This document shows positions 25,501-40,500 of a stretch of 64,000 nt of DNA, piece after piece. Source of the DNA: Gavia stellata (lineage: Eukaryota > Chordata > Aves > Gaviiformes > Gaviidae); the NCBI RefSeq assembly GCF_030936135.1, contig NC_082596.1, forward strand, positions 100,649,383 to 100,713,382, written 5' to 3'. The translations under genes were made by a program, and so were the position numbers. The notes under the pieces were generated by a model. That model was not told the DNA's origin, did no database searches, and saw only the letters and a program-made list of their open reading frames with translations. The stretch's first letter is position 1; the number at the start of each line of letters is the position of its first letter.

Positions 25501-28500
25501 TTGTCTTCATCACCAAACATCTCTGAGCCTTGGCTGTTCCTTAGGAATTCTTGATAATGGATCTCCAGGTCAGTTATTATTTTTTGGTAATCTTCCTTAC
25601 GCATTGTTTTCAGCTGAAATGATGAAGAAGAGAATTTTGAAAACAAGAAGCAATTGGGGAAGGTTTACAACCAGTTAATCATTAAGGAACAAACTAATAC
25701 ACCTATAGAAAAAAAAAGGAATCACATTTTACAATAAAACCTACCCAGACTGCCTCTAAAAGTATGGGCTAAATGTGCCCTTTGAGCTAATCTATTCTTG
25801 TTATAACCATTTCATAACTTAAGAACAGTTTGAAATTCTACCTCTTACTCTGTCTATCCATGTCCTTGCATAGTGGGAACAAGTACAGCAAGTATGTAAT
25901 AAATCCCCTTAGCTAATCTTCCCATTTATCCATATCATGTTTGAACGTGAAAGCATTTTGCTTCTCCTTTAATAAAACGACAATTTCTATATATAAGTGT
26001 GCAACCCAGGAGAAGGAATGCCCACAGTTTTGCAGAACATACATCTGCGCAGGACACAGCAAGCACTGTTTGGGACAGCAGAGGTCAGGTCATGGCTGTC
26101 CCTGGTCTACAGGTAAGACCAGCTGGAATCTTACCTTAGCAATAGTCATCGCTCTGATTTTCTCAATGTCAATCATGCAATAATGCCAAGATACCAGGCT
26201 CTTCATGTTGATATACAGCTGGTTCCACAAAGCTAAAATAGCTTCATAGTACTGCTCAATTCTGAGATGAGAAAAGAAATGTCATGGTCAAAACGTGTGT
26301 GTCCTTGTAGAACAGCTACAAAACATCCCAAGAAACATCCACCAGATGTGGAGTGTGTTAAGGCTTGTTCTCTGCTAGAAAAAAATCTTGGAAATGAATT
26401 TATCCATGACTTTCATTATTAGAGGTGAGAAAAACCTTGTAAAAGTTAAGTTTTAAATATTTTTAGATCCCAGCAAGCTTCACTGAAGTGAATTTCCTCA
26501 AGTCAAGGGCCTAGTCCTTAATCTCCCACTCTTACAGGATGGGGGGGCACTCTGATCAAGGCACCGACCAGGTTTTGTTGTTTGCTATTTTGAGCAAACT
26601 ATTCTATCTACTCCCAGTGGTAGGTGTCCAAACCCAGGCAGCAACTCACTTGGTAGCAAGGTCCACTGCTAATGGATTGGGGGGTGGGATGATAAGACTA
26701 ACAGATGGCACCAGCATATCCACTCCTCCGGGGCCGGTTACCAGCCACTTGCTGCGCTCATTATTGTCCTTCATGATACATTCATCTCCTTTGCGCACCG
26801 TTTTCTGTAAGGAACGGAGAACAACATTTTTTTCTTTAGTTAAGTAAGATGCGGTTTCTAGGAGAGACAGACAAGGAAGATGCATCTAGACCACAGAAGT
26901 GGGAGTGCTTCCCAGCTGCCAGGTCTGGGTGCGCATCTTGGCTTTATACTGGCGCAAGAAATCAGTACAGATCAACCTCTTCTCCCTGAATCTGGTTTTC
27001 ATGTGAAGAAAACCCAAGAAAACCAAGTGGGAGCCACAGAACACTCTCAACAGTTGCCAGTCCAGTTGATCATCAGACTTGGGGCTTGCCATGACAAACA
27101 TCAAACGCTGAGTGTGGACACAAGGCCACAGTAAGCTACACAACCATGTATGGCTGTAAGTCAGTGAGCTGGAGGCGTAAGGATGCTTAGTGCTGCGTCC
27201 GTATTTGCAAAGGGACTGGGAACGAGTGCGGCAGAGCTAGATCCACTAGCCCCAACCACCAGAAATCCTGAAAACCCTGTGGCCATGGGTGTGGCCACGG
27301 TGCAGGTTACAACCCACTCACATTCACCCAGAGGGGGAAGCTCCTCCTATCATTTACCCTGACAGGACTCTCTCCTTCCGTCACACCTCTACAGCCAGCA
27401 AATAGATTTTTTGACAGAACCTGGCCACAGACTTTGCATTGACCTGACCATGCAGGGGCTCCAGACTTGTCTGGGCTTACCTTTGCCTGAGCAGAATTTA
27501 GCATGATTAACTCTAAAAGCAATTGCCAAGCAGTCAGGTAACCATTGCCTAAATTTGTTTAGCTTCACTTCTAGTAATGACAAGTAGTTACTCTGTGTGG
27601 GCTGAACTTCTGTGACTCTGGAATAAAATGTGGTATGGAAGACCACAGACACAGAGTGGATAGCAGAAACCCCAGATCCTAAACACAAATCACAGTGGTC
27701 AATTACTGGTCACTGCAGGAGTGCAAGCTAGTGAATCAGGTAAAACAAGTTTTACAGATAACAGAACAGGAAAACCGGGTAATTAGAAACCAGTGAAGAG
27801 AAAGAGCACATAAGCAGAAAATGCAACTAAGCAGACTGTTAAGAAAAGAAATATAGAAATAAACCCAGGCAGCCCCAGTACTGAGGAGGAAGAAACCACC
27901 ACCATTAATTTCATACTCCATCCAGCACAAAACTTGCGATACCAATGACTCATTGTACGTTCCCTCATCTTTTGTTAGATGAAGCGTTGACCTAAAGACC
28001 CAGAAGGACACTGGAAGGGTGAGCAATCACCAAAAGAAAGGAGTAGATGCTGGGAAGCATCTGTGTAACAATCTTAACCCAATTATCAATGACACTTTTT
28101 TGTGCTAATTTGAACTATGAGTATTAATGCTATTTAATGGACTAATAATAATCATTTTGACTAAACTTATTAACCAACCAGAACCTAGCTTGTTTAATCA
28201 TAATTGCATGAAAGTCAGAGCTTTTTTGTTGGCAAAATTTAAATGTTGACAAAAAGCAGACAAAGGGGATACACCTATCAGCTCAACAGTTTGTTTACCA
28301 AATTATTTGCCATGTTCTAGTTTACATGGTGTTCATTCTCAGCCAAAAAGGGATACAGTACCAGATCCTGTTTGTAGTCACACAGAGCCTTAAGGATAAT
28401 GGGCTTGTTACTCCGGTAGTCCGGGTTACGTGGCTTCAGCTGCACAATCTTCTTGGATTTATTCACCAAACTCTGCACTTGCCTCTTGTATTCAAGAATT

Positions 28501-31500
28501 CTCTCTCGTTCATTCTACAAAGACAAGTGTATGTTAAAAATTCATTCTAAAAAGAAACCACATTTAGTTCCTACTGTTTTGTTAAGAGGATATATCTGGA
28601 GCTCCCTGTAGGCAAAACTTCCTTTAGCTCCAGCTCTGGCAAGCTGCAAATTTTGCAAAACTTGCAAAGCAGGTTTTTCATACAGATCTGCAACGTGGTT
28701 AAAGTGATATGTAAGAAACACAGGAATAAATTGAAAGAATCTATTATAACATGAATGCTAACAAAAAGTAGTAACTACACTCTCAAACTTGACTTCATCA
28801 ACTGCCCTTTTACATCACTGACCATTTTTCCTCCAGTATATTCAACTGGAAATTGTAGTACCTAACTCATGGTGAGCAAATAGTTAGCTAAAAAAGCTAC
28901 GAGTTAAGTCCTTTCAAAGGGACTACAGCAATATAGAGTGGCATGATGAATCATTTATTAAATGCATTTATCCTTTGAGGCAAAATCTATTCTATCACCT
29001 ATGAATGAAATTCTTTCCTTTTCTTAATTTGTTAGCACATCAGAAACTTGGGAATTTGTTGGGCTCAATCCAGATTTAAAAAGAAATCAAGTGTTCCCAA
29101 ACAGTATTACACAAATTAAAATAACACTGATCCGTCTGTAGGCTTTCCTAAGAAATGGGCAGGAATATACGTTTTGTTTTCAAATATACGTTATGTTTTC
29201 AAGTTCATACAGCACTGTATATAAACATTGCAGTACACCTGGGTTTACATTTGGTATCTGAAGAAGGCAACTGATTTCCAAGGAATGGAGACTATAACCT
29301 GTGAGATGGGTGTGACAATACCTCCAGCTCTTTGATCTGCTCCAGCAAAGATTGCAGTGACATGCTTTTATCACAGATGAACTTCTTTCTGATGGAGTCT
29401 TGTAAATTCTTCAGGTAGCACTCTGTGGCTTGGGCCTCTTCAAAAAACTACAGGAGAAAAGGTGGGATTTCAGTTGTACACAACTCTTAAAAATATCTGC
29501 TAAAAATCAATGGATTCCTTTCATGAGAAATCCCAGGTCACATCTGGCAGAATGGTAGCATCTACAATATGGTAACATTGTGTTATGCATAATTGTGCGC
29601 GGATTTAGAAATTCTGGTACAGAAAAAAATACTGTGATGGGATTCACACTTTTATTAAAAGTAGCGTGAATTCTCCACATCACTACTCACCTGAAAATAA
29701 GCCGCATTCTCTTTCAGATGAACATCAATGCATTTGGTGATCTGAAGAATCCAGCTCCATTGAGTTTGTAATGTATCCATGTAGGCCTAACAAAAATAGT
29801 AATATACAGAACTCAAACCACCACATTGATCTCTCTCCCATACCCAGACTCAAGAAAAAAATTTTATGCTCCACATAAATGCAAATGAAAAATCTGCTAA
29901 AACAAATTAATGCACACCAGAATAACACAATTCATGCAAATAGTTCCCCGACTTCTAAGCATCTGCCTAATTGAAAAGAGTTAAATACCTGCTTGTGGCA
30001 TGCAGAGAGAAATTTGTTCATGCCTTGAATTTTGTTTGACCAGCACAAAGCCTGAAGTGCATGAACAAAAAGGGGTGAAATGCACAAACAGTAGTGCAAA
30101 TAAAATATTTCAGTTGCAAGTTGTCATGTTCTCCTTCTTCCAAGGAACACTGTCAAACTTTTTTTTTTTTTTTTATGATGGCTATTTTTAAATTCAAACT
30201 TCTCAAATAGTCCTCATGTATATCGTTTAGAAAATTACATACAACTTTTACTTCACTGCTGGAGCTTACAAGGATCTTTCCTTTAAGGCAAAAACTGATC
30301 ACAGAAGAAACATGAATGGTGATTTTACACAACTTGATAACAAAGTAAATACACTGAAAAGCAGAAAGGACTCATTTTTCTTCCTATTAGCTTCTTTCAG
30401 TTTCAGGGTTCTTATGCACTCTTAAAACAATAACAACTACAGCATTTCCTAATAAAATGAGATTTTTCCAAATTGTTGCAGCCTTTGTAATTGAAAGGTA
30501 AATGCAGACCAAGCTGTGAAAGTAAAAATGTCTTGGCTAAGCTGTAGAAACGCCCTATGAATTCAGTTGCAGAAAGTATTTGCACCTGGATTAAACATAA
30601 ACCCTCAAAGGGTGTGGCTTTCTTCAAAACATGCCTACTAAGATAGAAGAACAATGACATGCCTTACTACCATAAATTCCCCTGCACTGTAGTCAATTCA
30701 AACCAGATACAGCAATTTCAATACGCTCAGACAACTCCCTAAGCCTCGTACTAATTTTTACATGCATCTATCATCAAATTTGATAGCAATGAGAGCTCTC
30801 CCCATAGCTCTTAAGAAGTCTGCAGTTGTTGTCACCAGGCTTGTAGAGGAAGGTAGTAACATTTATTAGAGTAGTTCATATAAAAATGGACATGCTTTTT
30901 GGCAGGCAAACCCTTCTCAGGTCCAAATGCAGCATTTTATTTGTGGACTTTCACTGAGAACTTTTCCCATGTAGCAACTAAAGGAGTAAGTAAAATCACA
31001 CAAAGTCTAACTCACCTCAATTTTGTCTGAAGCAGGGTGCTGGTTGAGCACTAGCTGGTCGCTTTCTTGCTTTAGCTTGTTGAGTTCTTTTTCTTTAAGC
31101 TCCAGTTCACTCATGCGTTTCTAAACAACCAAAACACAGCATTAAACAAGCCCCCAAACTTATGCTGCATAGGATGATTTACTTAAAAATTTTCCAGATA
31201 GTTGTGATAGTGTAAAATTATCCCTGCTAATACTACACAGTAATTCTATTCAGCGTACTGAACTTAATTATGAAGACAGTAGAATTAAAGAAGGTACAAT
31301 CATCTCAGTTCTAGTCTCTAGGCTTGCTGCTTCACAGAGCAAAGCACCCAAAGTTCTGCCTTTCCTAGGAATGATGGAAGCAAAAGTGACTGCATCTTGC
31401 AACATCCAGAACTGAACTAAAAAAAGAAAAAAAAAAAAAACTCCTTAATAATGTGAACTTTCATTCCTTTTTTAATTTGGTGATCAGCACCAATATTGGC

Positions 31501-34500
31501 TAAAGAAACGCACATGCTCAATTTCCCTACAAACCCACAGAAGACAAGGAGCAGCGCAAACTACCTCTGACAGTGTGCTCAACGTGCTGCTGGCAAAACC
31601 ATCAGAGGAAGAGAGAGCAGTTCCCTCTAGTATAATTCTACTTCCTGATGACAGATATCAGGGCCGAATACAGGGACCCCCTAACCCCTACATGGTCCTG
31701 ACAGGGAGACTTAAACTGCTTGATTCAAGTCCCTTAGTTTAGCATGCCAACATAATGACTGTGTGCACAAGCTACGTGTGATTACTAGTCCACACCAGAC
31801 TGTACTGATAAGGCCAGCTTCCAAGGTCAAAAGAAACCATAACAACTGGTTGAATGGGAGCACAATCTTCCAACGGATGTCCATTCTTGACTCAAAAGGT
31901 TGTCACACAGTACTTAATCCAAAAGTGTTGATAAAAATCCCCAGCAACTTTGAAAGAGTGAAGAAATGCCCATTCCGTGATCAGTCATCCTGAGCCAGGC
32001 TGTTCCTCCCTCACTATCCCAAAAGAGTGCCCATGGAAAGTATAGGGAGGTTGAGCTGTCTTACAGAGAAGGCCTCCTGCTTCCTGGCAATGTCAGTGTT
32101 CCTGTCACTCCAGTCATAAAGAAGCTCCTCTTCCTCACAGTCATTGATCCACATGATCTCTCTGCTGGTGGCTTGAATGAGGTTCTGGAATTGACGGAGC
32201 TGATCCATTCTTTCAAAGGAGTATTTCTGCAAGGAATTCCAGAAATGAGAAGCCATAATCACAGAATGCCTGTGCTGGGTAGAGAACGGGAAGCCAAGAG
32301 GACAACATGTCCTTCCCCCTCCCGCCCCAAACTAAAATAACAGTAAAATCCACACATCTATAAAACCTGTTGGCAATGGACAGCAGATAACGTGCCTGGG
32401 TTTATGAAAGCTGCTGGCAATGGTCAGTGGACAACACGTCTGGATTTACCCAACAATGGGAACTTGAAGTCAGCAGCTTCCAAAAGTCATTTCAAACACA
32501 ACTGTAGCAGATATGTAGGCAGGCAAGCAAAAAGACATGGGGGAAAATAGAAAATACAAGAAATGCCTGAACATTTAACATCACTTTTACTTGCATTTGC
32601 TGCTCATAGCACACCCATGATGTTTTAGCAGCACCTTTTGCACAGATGACACTTGATGAAAAGATTCCTTCTCTGTCCTCACATCATAATACACATCCTG
32701 TTGCTTGAAGTGTGTACAGGAATCAGCTTCCAGTCCCAAGGGTTAAATCTACCATTTGCACAAGATTCTCACTGTATTTTACATGAAGATCCAAAGCAGA
32801 GAAGATGCACAGCACTACACAGAATTTGGTTTCAATCCCACCTTTGGGTAACTTTTCAAGCTTCATATATAGATTAACTGCATCACTACATTTACTCCCA
32901 TTAAGAAGGTAGAGTTCTACTCTTCACCTGCTTAGTGACCAACTCCCTTCACCAGGTGCAAACTATAAACTTCCTTGTGAGGGTAAGTCAATTATACACC
33001 AGGTAATGAATTAATCTCAAGTTCCTGACTCCAACCGAACCTTAGAGAAACTACAAAGCACTGTCAGTTTACTGCTGAATAGAATTGTTTAAATATGTAT
33101 CTGTCACTCCATTGAAACCTGAAGTATTCCTTGACTATCACACCAGTGTTAATAAAGCAAAAATGAGCATTCATCATAGAGCTTATCCGACATGAACAAA
33201 TCTCATGCTCACCAGCAGTCCTTCATATTCTTCCTCCAGCTGATGAACCGCAGCCTTCTCCCGCTGAAACAAAGACAGCAAGTATTTAGTGAGCCTTTTA
33301 CAAGTTGCCTATTTGCTGATATTTTCTTTACAGTGTCAGTATCATAATGTTATAACCACAGGTGGTAACCTGCAAATGCCTGCAAGAGACACAGGTGAGT
33401 AGCAGATCTGCACCACTGGAGGACCACAAGAAGTACAAAACCAAGGCTTGGACAAACTTATTTCCCTCAGGGATGCTTAGTACAAAAGCAAGGTTGCACA
33501 TAACCCCTCTAATACCGAAAAGAGTTCCCAAAACTGGATCTCTTTTGTACGAAACTCCTAGACAGTTGTGGGGAACCAGCTAATCCTAGAGATAGCTTTG
33601 GAGATTTTGAAGTAGTGTAAACTACGATGTGAGCAGGACGCTCCAATTTTTATTCCCATTTCTATGACTGGGAACCCGCACAACCTTGGAACTGGTATTC
33701 CATAGGGCCAGACTATCACCTTCCCTATTCGAAGCAGAAGGGAAAAGGGAGTAATACCCCTTCCACTCTTCAGCTTGGCTGAGAGATCAGAGCTCCAGAA
33801 CAGAGTGCCTTTTCTTTAGATCCAACTCTCTGTCCTCCTGTCCGTGTGAGCAATTAACAGAAAAGAAGAATGGGAATGAAGTAAGCCTCCTCTCTCCTAT
33901 ACCTAGCTGCTAGGCTGACAGGAGAGGAAGTTAACCACTGCATTTTCAGTGTCATCAAGTTGGGTGGGAGTGTTGATCTGCTCGAGGGTCGGAAGGCTCT
34001 GCAGAGGGATCTGGACAGGCTGGATCGATGGGCTGAGGCCAATTGTATGAGGTTCAACAAGGCCAAGTGCCAGGTCCTGCACTTCGGTCACAACAACCCC
34101 ATGCAACGTTACAGACTGGGGGACGAGTGGCTGGAAAGCTGCCCCGCAGAAAAGGACCTGGGGGTGCTGATCGACACCCGGCTGAATATGAGCCAGCAGT
34201 GTGCCCAGGTGGCCAAGAAGGCCAACGCCATCCTGGCCTGTATCAGACACAGTGTGGCCAGCAGGAGCAGGGAGGTGATCGTGCCCCTGTACTCGGCGCT
34301 GGTGAGGCCGCACCTCGAATGCTGTGTTCAGTTTTGGGCCCCTCACTACAAGAAGGACATTGAGGTGCTGGAGCGTGTCCAGAGAAGGGCGACGAAGCTG
34401 GTGAGGGGTCTGGAGCACAAGTCTGATGAGGAGCGGCTGAGGGAACTGGGGTTGTTCAGCCTGGAGAAGAGAGGCTGAGGGGAGACCTTATTGCTCTCTA

Positions 34501-37500
34501 CAATTACCTGAAAGGGGGTTGCAGAGAGGTGGGTGTTGGCCTCTTCTCCCAAGTGAAGAGTGACAGAACAAGAGGAAATGGCCTCAAGTTGCGCCAGGGG
34601 AGGTTCAGATTGGATATTAGGAAAAAGTTCTTTACTGAGAGAGTGGTGAGACACTGGAATAAACTGCCCAGGGAAGTGGTGGAGTCACCATCCCTGGAGG
34701 TGTTCAAGGAACGTGTGGATGAGGCATTGTGGGACATGGTTTAATGGGCATGGTGGTGTTGGGTTGATGGTTGGACTTGATGATCTTACAGGTCTTTTCC
34801 AACCTTAGTGATTCTGTGATTCTGTGATCTTTATTCCAATCACAAAACCCAGAGGGGAACAGAAGCCTCAGAGGGGCAAAAAACGAAAAAACAAAAATCC
34901 ATGAAAGAGCCCACACCTAAGAAAAGCTCTAAGCTTAGCACAGAATTTGGGCATTTTTCACAGAAATTCCCTCATTACTCAAGGCTGTATCTAAGCACCC
35001 ACCTTATCCTTTCACTTTCTTGTTTTAATGTAGCTAGACAGAAAGTGAGAATAATCATTCTTAGCCATTCTCACAAAAAATGTTGCAATATTTGTTTGCC
35101 AGCCTTGGTACACAACAACAAAATGTTAAATAGCTACTAATTTATCATTTTAAAATTCTGGGGAAAGAAGTGGAACACAAAATAACCAAGAAATAATAAA
35201 TATTAGGGTTGAAAGTGGTTGCTATCATGACACCAGTGCTTTCTGAAGAGAAGCTGAGCCATTCAGCATTCCTTTTTGTAGCGGAACATCAGCGAGCTAA
35301 TGACATAAATCTAGACTAAGCAATGTGTAAGGGAAGACAGTAACTACCAGATCTGTTTTGACTTTGTCCAGGTGCCAGCGATAGTCTCCAATGGCATTGT
35401 GAGTCCTCCTATGGTCACCAATTTGTTGCTCGATGGATGCTGCATCAAACCCCCATTTCACTAGCTCCATTTCAGCCTAGGAGAAAGAGGCAGTATTTGT
35501 ACTTTCATTTCCAACATTATTATCTAAATCAGAGCATAAATGAATTAAACTGAAGGAAACATGACTATGCAGTAGAGAGCAAAACTGAACAAAGGGAAGT
35601 TCAGAATAGGGGGTTACAATTTCCTAAAACTGTCATCACTTAAACTGTGTGACAGTCTCCCAAAGTAGAAGAAACAAAGTAGGGAAAATATTTAAGTTTC
35701 TTAACATTAGACTAGATGGAGCACACTCAGTAGTGTATCATCACCTGTTTTCTTTAGAGCAAACTGTCCTTTTATGTTCTACAGTATAGTTACATTCCTA
35801 TCACTCTGAAAACAAATTATGACTTTACCAAACAATGCTATTCATGCAATTCATGTGAAAATACCCAGAGTCAAGTTCTGTAGTACACTACATTTCCATT
35901 TTAATTACACTTATGTAAACTCCAATAACTTCAGTTAAATGCAGTCAAACTAAATGACAAAAGAGAAGATAAATTGGAATTATTATAGAACATGTTTGTC
36001 TTGCATTTTGGCAACATTTACTGTAGGATGCCGAGTGAAAATCTCTATGAACAGCCTTTGAAAAACAGTAATACACCTGGATAATTACTAACTCGAAAAC
36101 TATCTGACTGCAGTTCTTAGTTTCATTATTTTCAAATATTAAAAGCCACTGAATTCACAATTCAGCTCCTCAAACTCCAAATCATCTTTTATGCTGTAAA
36201 GACACACTCCCTCTCTGTCTGAATGCCTGTCTGCGCACACTCACAGTAAAGAAATAGGTATCTTAATCTTGGGCTGGCACCAAATTTGGTAATTACCAGC
36301 CTGGAGCCAAATCTCTATGAGTCAACAGATGACAATAAAGCCTGAACCACACTCAAGCATAGGGGTTCAAAGGCAGTGTTGAAAATGATCCAAGCAACAA
36401 AACCATTTTCATTCAGCCATCTAAAAGTTACCGGACTTTGACCCTTCTCGTTATACTTAAAGAGACTGTAGCAACAGCAGCAGTCCTGGCTGGCTGCCAG
36501 TACACGAACAAAGGCTGTCTGGGTTTCACTGCACTTTCCCTAATTCTGCACTGGAAATTTGACCGACCCTCCTACCACCTGATTCTCCTGTCAGCAAACC
36601 ATCCAGACAGAAAACACAAAAACACCAGCAGAAAACCACAGCTGCTCAGACCTTTTCCCACATCTCACCACATTACTAGGGGAAGCATTATCCTGGTCCC
36701 AATGTGAGCAGGTAATGAGACACAGCGAGACACAGTGGGAAGAGGAGGCATAGTGGAAAGTTCAAAGTAAGTTTTCCCTAAAAACCCTCAAAAGCCAAAC
36801 AGGGAGGTAAGTGCTTACTGACCCCACCTCAGCCTTGCTTTAGGGATTGAAGAAGGGAGAACGAGCAAGCGTTTTACTTTCACAGGAGCTTTTGTGTGGG
36901 AACAGTTATAAAGCACTTGCTTATGCTCCCTGTGCTTAGCGAGGGTGTCACGTGCCGTCTTTGGGAGGTGCAGCATGTTCACAGCCTTTCATCGCTGGAA
37001 GCATGCCCAGTGTCTGTCCAACATCACTCCTCAAACCATGTCAGGTCTGACAATTAGCCTACTCTCCCACAGTGCGCATACAGCAATCATATCTGCTGTT
37101 GCTTTCCTGACATGATGCTTATACACATTACCACTCAGGGAGTGCATCTCCACTTCCCCTTCTTCCTCTAAAACATGCCATGCTATGGGAGGGCACTGAA
37201 AGACTAGACTATGACTAGCACTCACATAAAAGTATGGGAAACTGTACAGAGCTCTCCCCTCCTCATCTGGTTTGCATAGCAGCCACCTGACAAACACCAT
37301 ATACAGATAACAATGACAGGATCCCTAAGCAACAGCCTAATAAAGAGAGATAAAAATAACGCAATTTCAATTTACAAGGAGTCTGCAAAGTATAACTTCA
37401 GCCAACTTGTTCCATCCTCCCTACCTGTCTCTCAGAAAGGGCTATCCAGCCACAAACACACAACTTTCACTTCAGCAGCACAAAAACAGGCTACAGGCTC

Positions 37501-40500
37501 TCAACATGTGTTTTCTACTCCAGGTTACATCATCAACAGCTGTGTATAGGCAAATTTATTCTGCACGTGCAACAAATACACACGAAAATGCTGAAGCTGC
37601 TATTTCAGCAGTGATTTCTGAAAGTCAAGTCCTGTGGCAATCAGCTCCACCTTCTGGCCCCTGCTGTGATAAGGATAGATTAGAGGGGGAGACCAACTGT
37701 AAAATACTGGACAATGGTTAAATCTGTGAAGCTGGTCCTATCTGTGTACAGGGTTAACATAAATATGAGTCATAAAGGAAATCTGTGGAAGGAAGGAAGG
37801 AAGGAAGGAAATATTGAGCATAATAATCTCTAACACAAACATGCCAATGCCTTTTGTTACGTTAACAGCTGTGTCTCATTTAGCTTTCAAATCTAAGACC
37901 CCAAAGTCATGTTTGTATTTCAGTGGAAACTCACTACATGTACAATACTGCAATTAGAAAAAATAAAAAGAGGAACTTGGAATAATATACGAGCATTCAC
38001 ATGTACTTTTAATTTTCTACTGGCACCCAGAACATTACTGCATGCGAGGTGACATTCATAAACACCACCAGGTCTTAGCATTGTCTCTGGGTTTTGCACA
38101 GATTTACCTTCTGCTGCCTCATCCAGTTTAAACATTCACTTGTGACACGTTTTGTGTACTCATCCCAGCCTGAGCCACTCTGAGAGGAGTAGCAACCACC
38201 GCCTTTAGAGCTGGCCCTCCTGGCACGGGGAACACTGATGGCTTTGTACAGGGCACGCATTTGCTCTTGAAGTTGAAGCAGCCTGAAAGGAAAGGAACCA
38301 GTTAGTGCCTATATGGAAAACAACCAGAAAACACAGAAACAACACAACTCATCTCTCTGACTGGACCACCAAGTATTCAAAACAAAGTGCTGAAAGCACA
38401 GGCTGTGGAAAAAATATATTGACTAAAATTTCACGGGGACAACCAAGGTGTGAAATTCTGTAAGAAATATATTACTGCAAGGCCTTTCTCCATGTTAGCA
38501 TGCCCCAAACAAACCTGACTGATTTCTGTCCCATCCTGCAACACCAGGGAAGGTGAGCACTTGAGACACCACAAACTTGTTTCAGCCATATTCCCTACCT
38601 CAGCCCTTCCCTGGCAGTACCTTTTCTGATACATTTCACAGGGTTGGCCCATCTGCCTCATCTCTCTGATCAGCCCATCCAGGATATCCATTTGGTCATT
38701 TGCCTGCGCAAAACACTCTTCCAGATCTCTGTTCCCTCTAATCTGGACACCATCTCCATATTTCAATTCCTAAAAAAAGAAAAAAAAAAAAAAAGACAGA
38801 GAAAGAGATGGGACATGAAATTAAATATTCACCACCCAAGCTTCAGCTTGGTTGTTTTAGAAGAGATGTTATGAGGACCAGTTATTTTTAAGAAGCATAA
38901 CAGGTTTCAAGTGCTAGGTCTCCGATTGCCAGTTTAACTGGCAGAAGGCCAATCAACAAAGGATCCACAGTCACTGGAAAGTCCTTATTACAAATAAAAT
39001 ATAAAAGAAAATTATTAAAACATAATACCAACCAAACCTTTCCCTAAAGAACAGCACATCCTCACTGATGTTTATTTCAGCAGAACCAAGGCTTCACACA
39101 GTGTGCTAAGTTTTTAAGACCTTATGCTTTGGCGTTTAGAGGGCAAGAAGCAAACACTCTGTCCTAGCGGGAGCTGGTGGATATTGCTCCCGATTTTTCA
39201 GAAGTTTCCCTGAGGTTCTAAAACTCCTCCCCTGCAAAAGCACAGACTGCACCCTGTCTGCCTGGGACCAGCTCTGTGCCCGGTCACATTTGCATCCCAC
39301 CATATCACCCGAAGTCTAGGCAAATTCTTCATGCGCCCTCTCAGTCCAGTGGACCACAGTACGGTCGTGGTGCTTCGAGCAGGAAGACATGACTTTTTGA
39401 TCTCATCCCACACTGACACAGCCATGCTGAACAAAACATAACCCAGCTGTGATTTGATTTTGAAATAAAATATTGATGGACCTCACTACTTTGTCCTTCA
39501 GAAAGAAAAGAAAAAAAAAGCAAGCAATGCATGTTGTGGCACCAAGCTAGAACTAAACATCTCTTTCTTTTAACTTCACTGGAATAATATTGATCCTTAA
39601 CAAGAGGCTGTATTTACTCTGGCATTGATTTTTATATAAACATGCTCACACGTGCTGTATCTCTGAAAAGGAAATGAACTGCTAACCACAGAGTTCATTC
39701 CTGAACAAATTTTATGTCCACAGAGGGTCCAAAAGTGTGCATTAAATCACATCTACTGCAGAACTGTGAATGGGTTTTGGATCTCAGTGGCCTCAACAGC
39801 AGGATGCACTCACCACCCTGCACCTCCTCTGACTTTAGCAGAGACAGAGTCCCATGATCACCAAGACTAGGCGCTGGTGAGGCCGCACCTCGAATCCTGT
39901 GTTCAGTGTTGGGCCCCTCCCTACAAGAAGGACATTGAGGTGCTGGAGCGTGTCCAGAGAAGGGCGATGAAGCTGGTGAGGGGTCTGGAGCACAAGTCTG
40001 ATGAGGAGCGGCTGAGGGAACTGGGGCTGTTCAGTCTGGAGAAGAGGAGGCTGAGGGGAGACCTCATCCCTCTCTACAACTACCTGAAAGGAGGTTGCAG
40101 AGAGGTGGGTGTTGGCCTCTTCTCCCAAGTGACAAGTGACAGGGCAAGAGGAAATGGCCTCAAGTTGCGCCAGGGGAGATTCAGATTGGATATTAGGAAA
40201 AAGTTCTTTACTGAGAGAGTGGTGAGACACTGGAATAAACTGCCCAGGGAAGTGGTGGAGTCACCATCCCTGGAGGTGTTCAAGGAACGTGTGGACGAGG
40301 CATTGTGGGACATGGTTTAATGGGCATGGTGGTGTTTGCTGGTTGATGGTTGGACTTGATGATCTTACAGGTCTTTTCCAACCTTAGTGATTCTGTGATT
40401 TCTGTGACTGAATCTAGTGTCAGTGAGTAACCTACCCCCAGGCACTATGGGTTTATATCAGTGTAGCGTACAGCAAAGATCATTTCTATGCATTTGGGAT

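Larger units (their letters stand above)
13537..33212 (-). other. DSP: DSP introns 6-23
   Basis: Eighteen introns of 243 to 1562 bp separate exons 6 to 24; the listed exons within this span are excluded. I saw no transposon or second gene in them. They hold only homopolymer runs, such as 16 T at 30159-30174, and AT-rich stretches such as 14040-14180. Intron 23 (13537-15098) is also the 3' part of the longer introns that the DPII and DPIa isoforms would remove. Confidence 0.6.
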
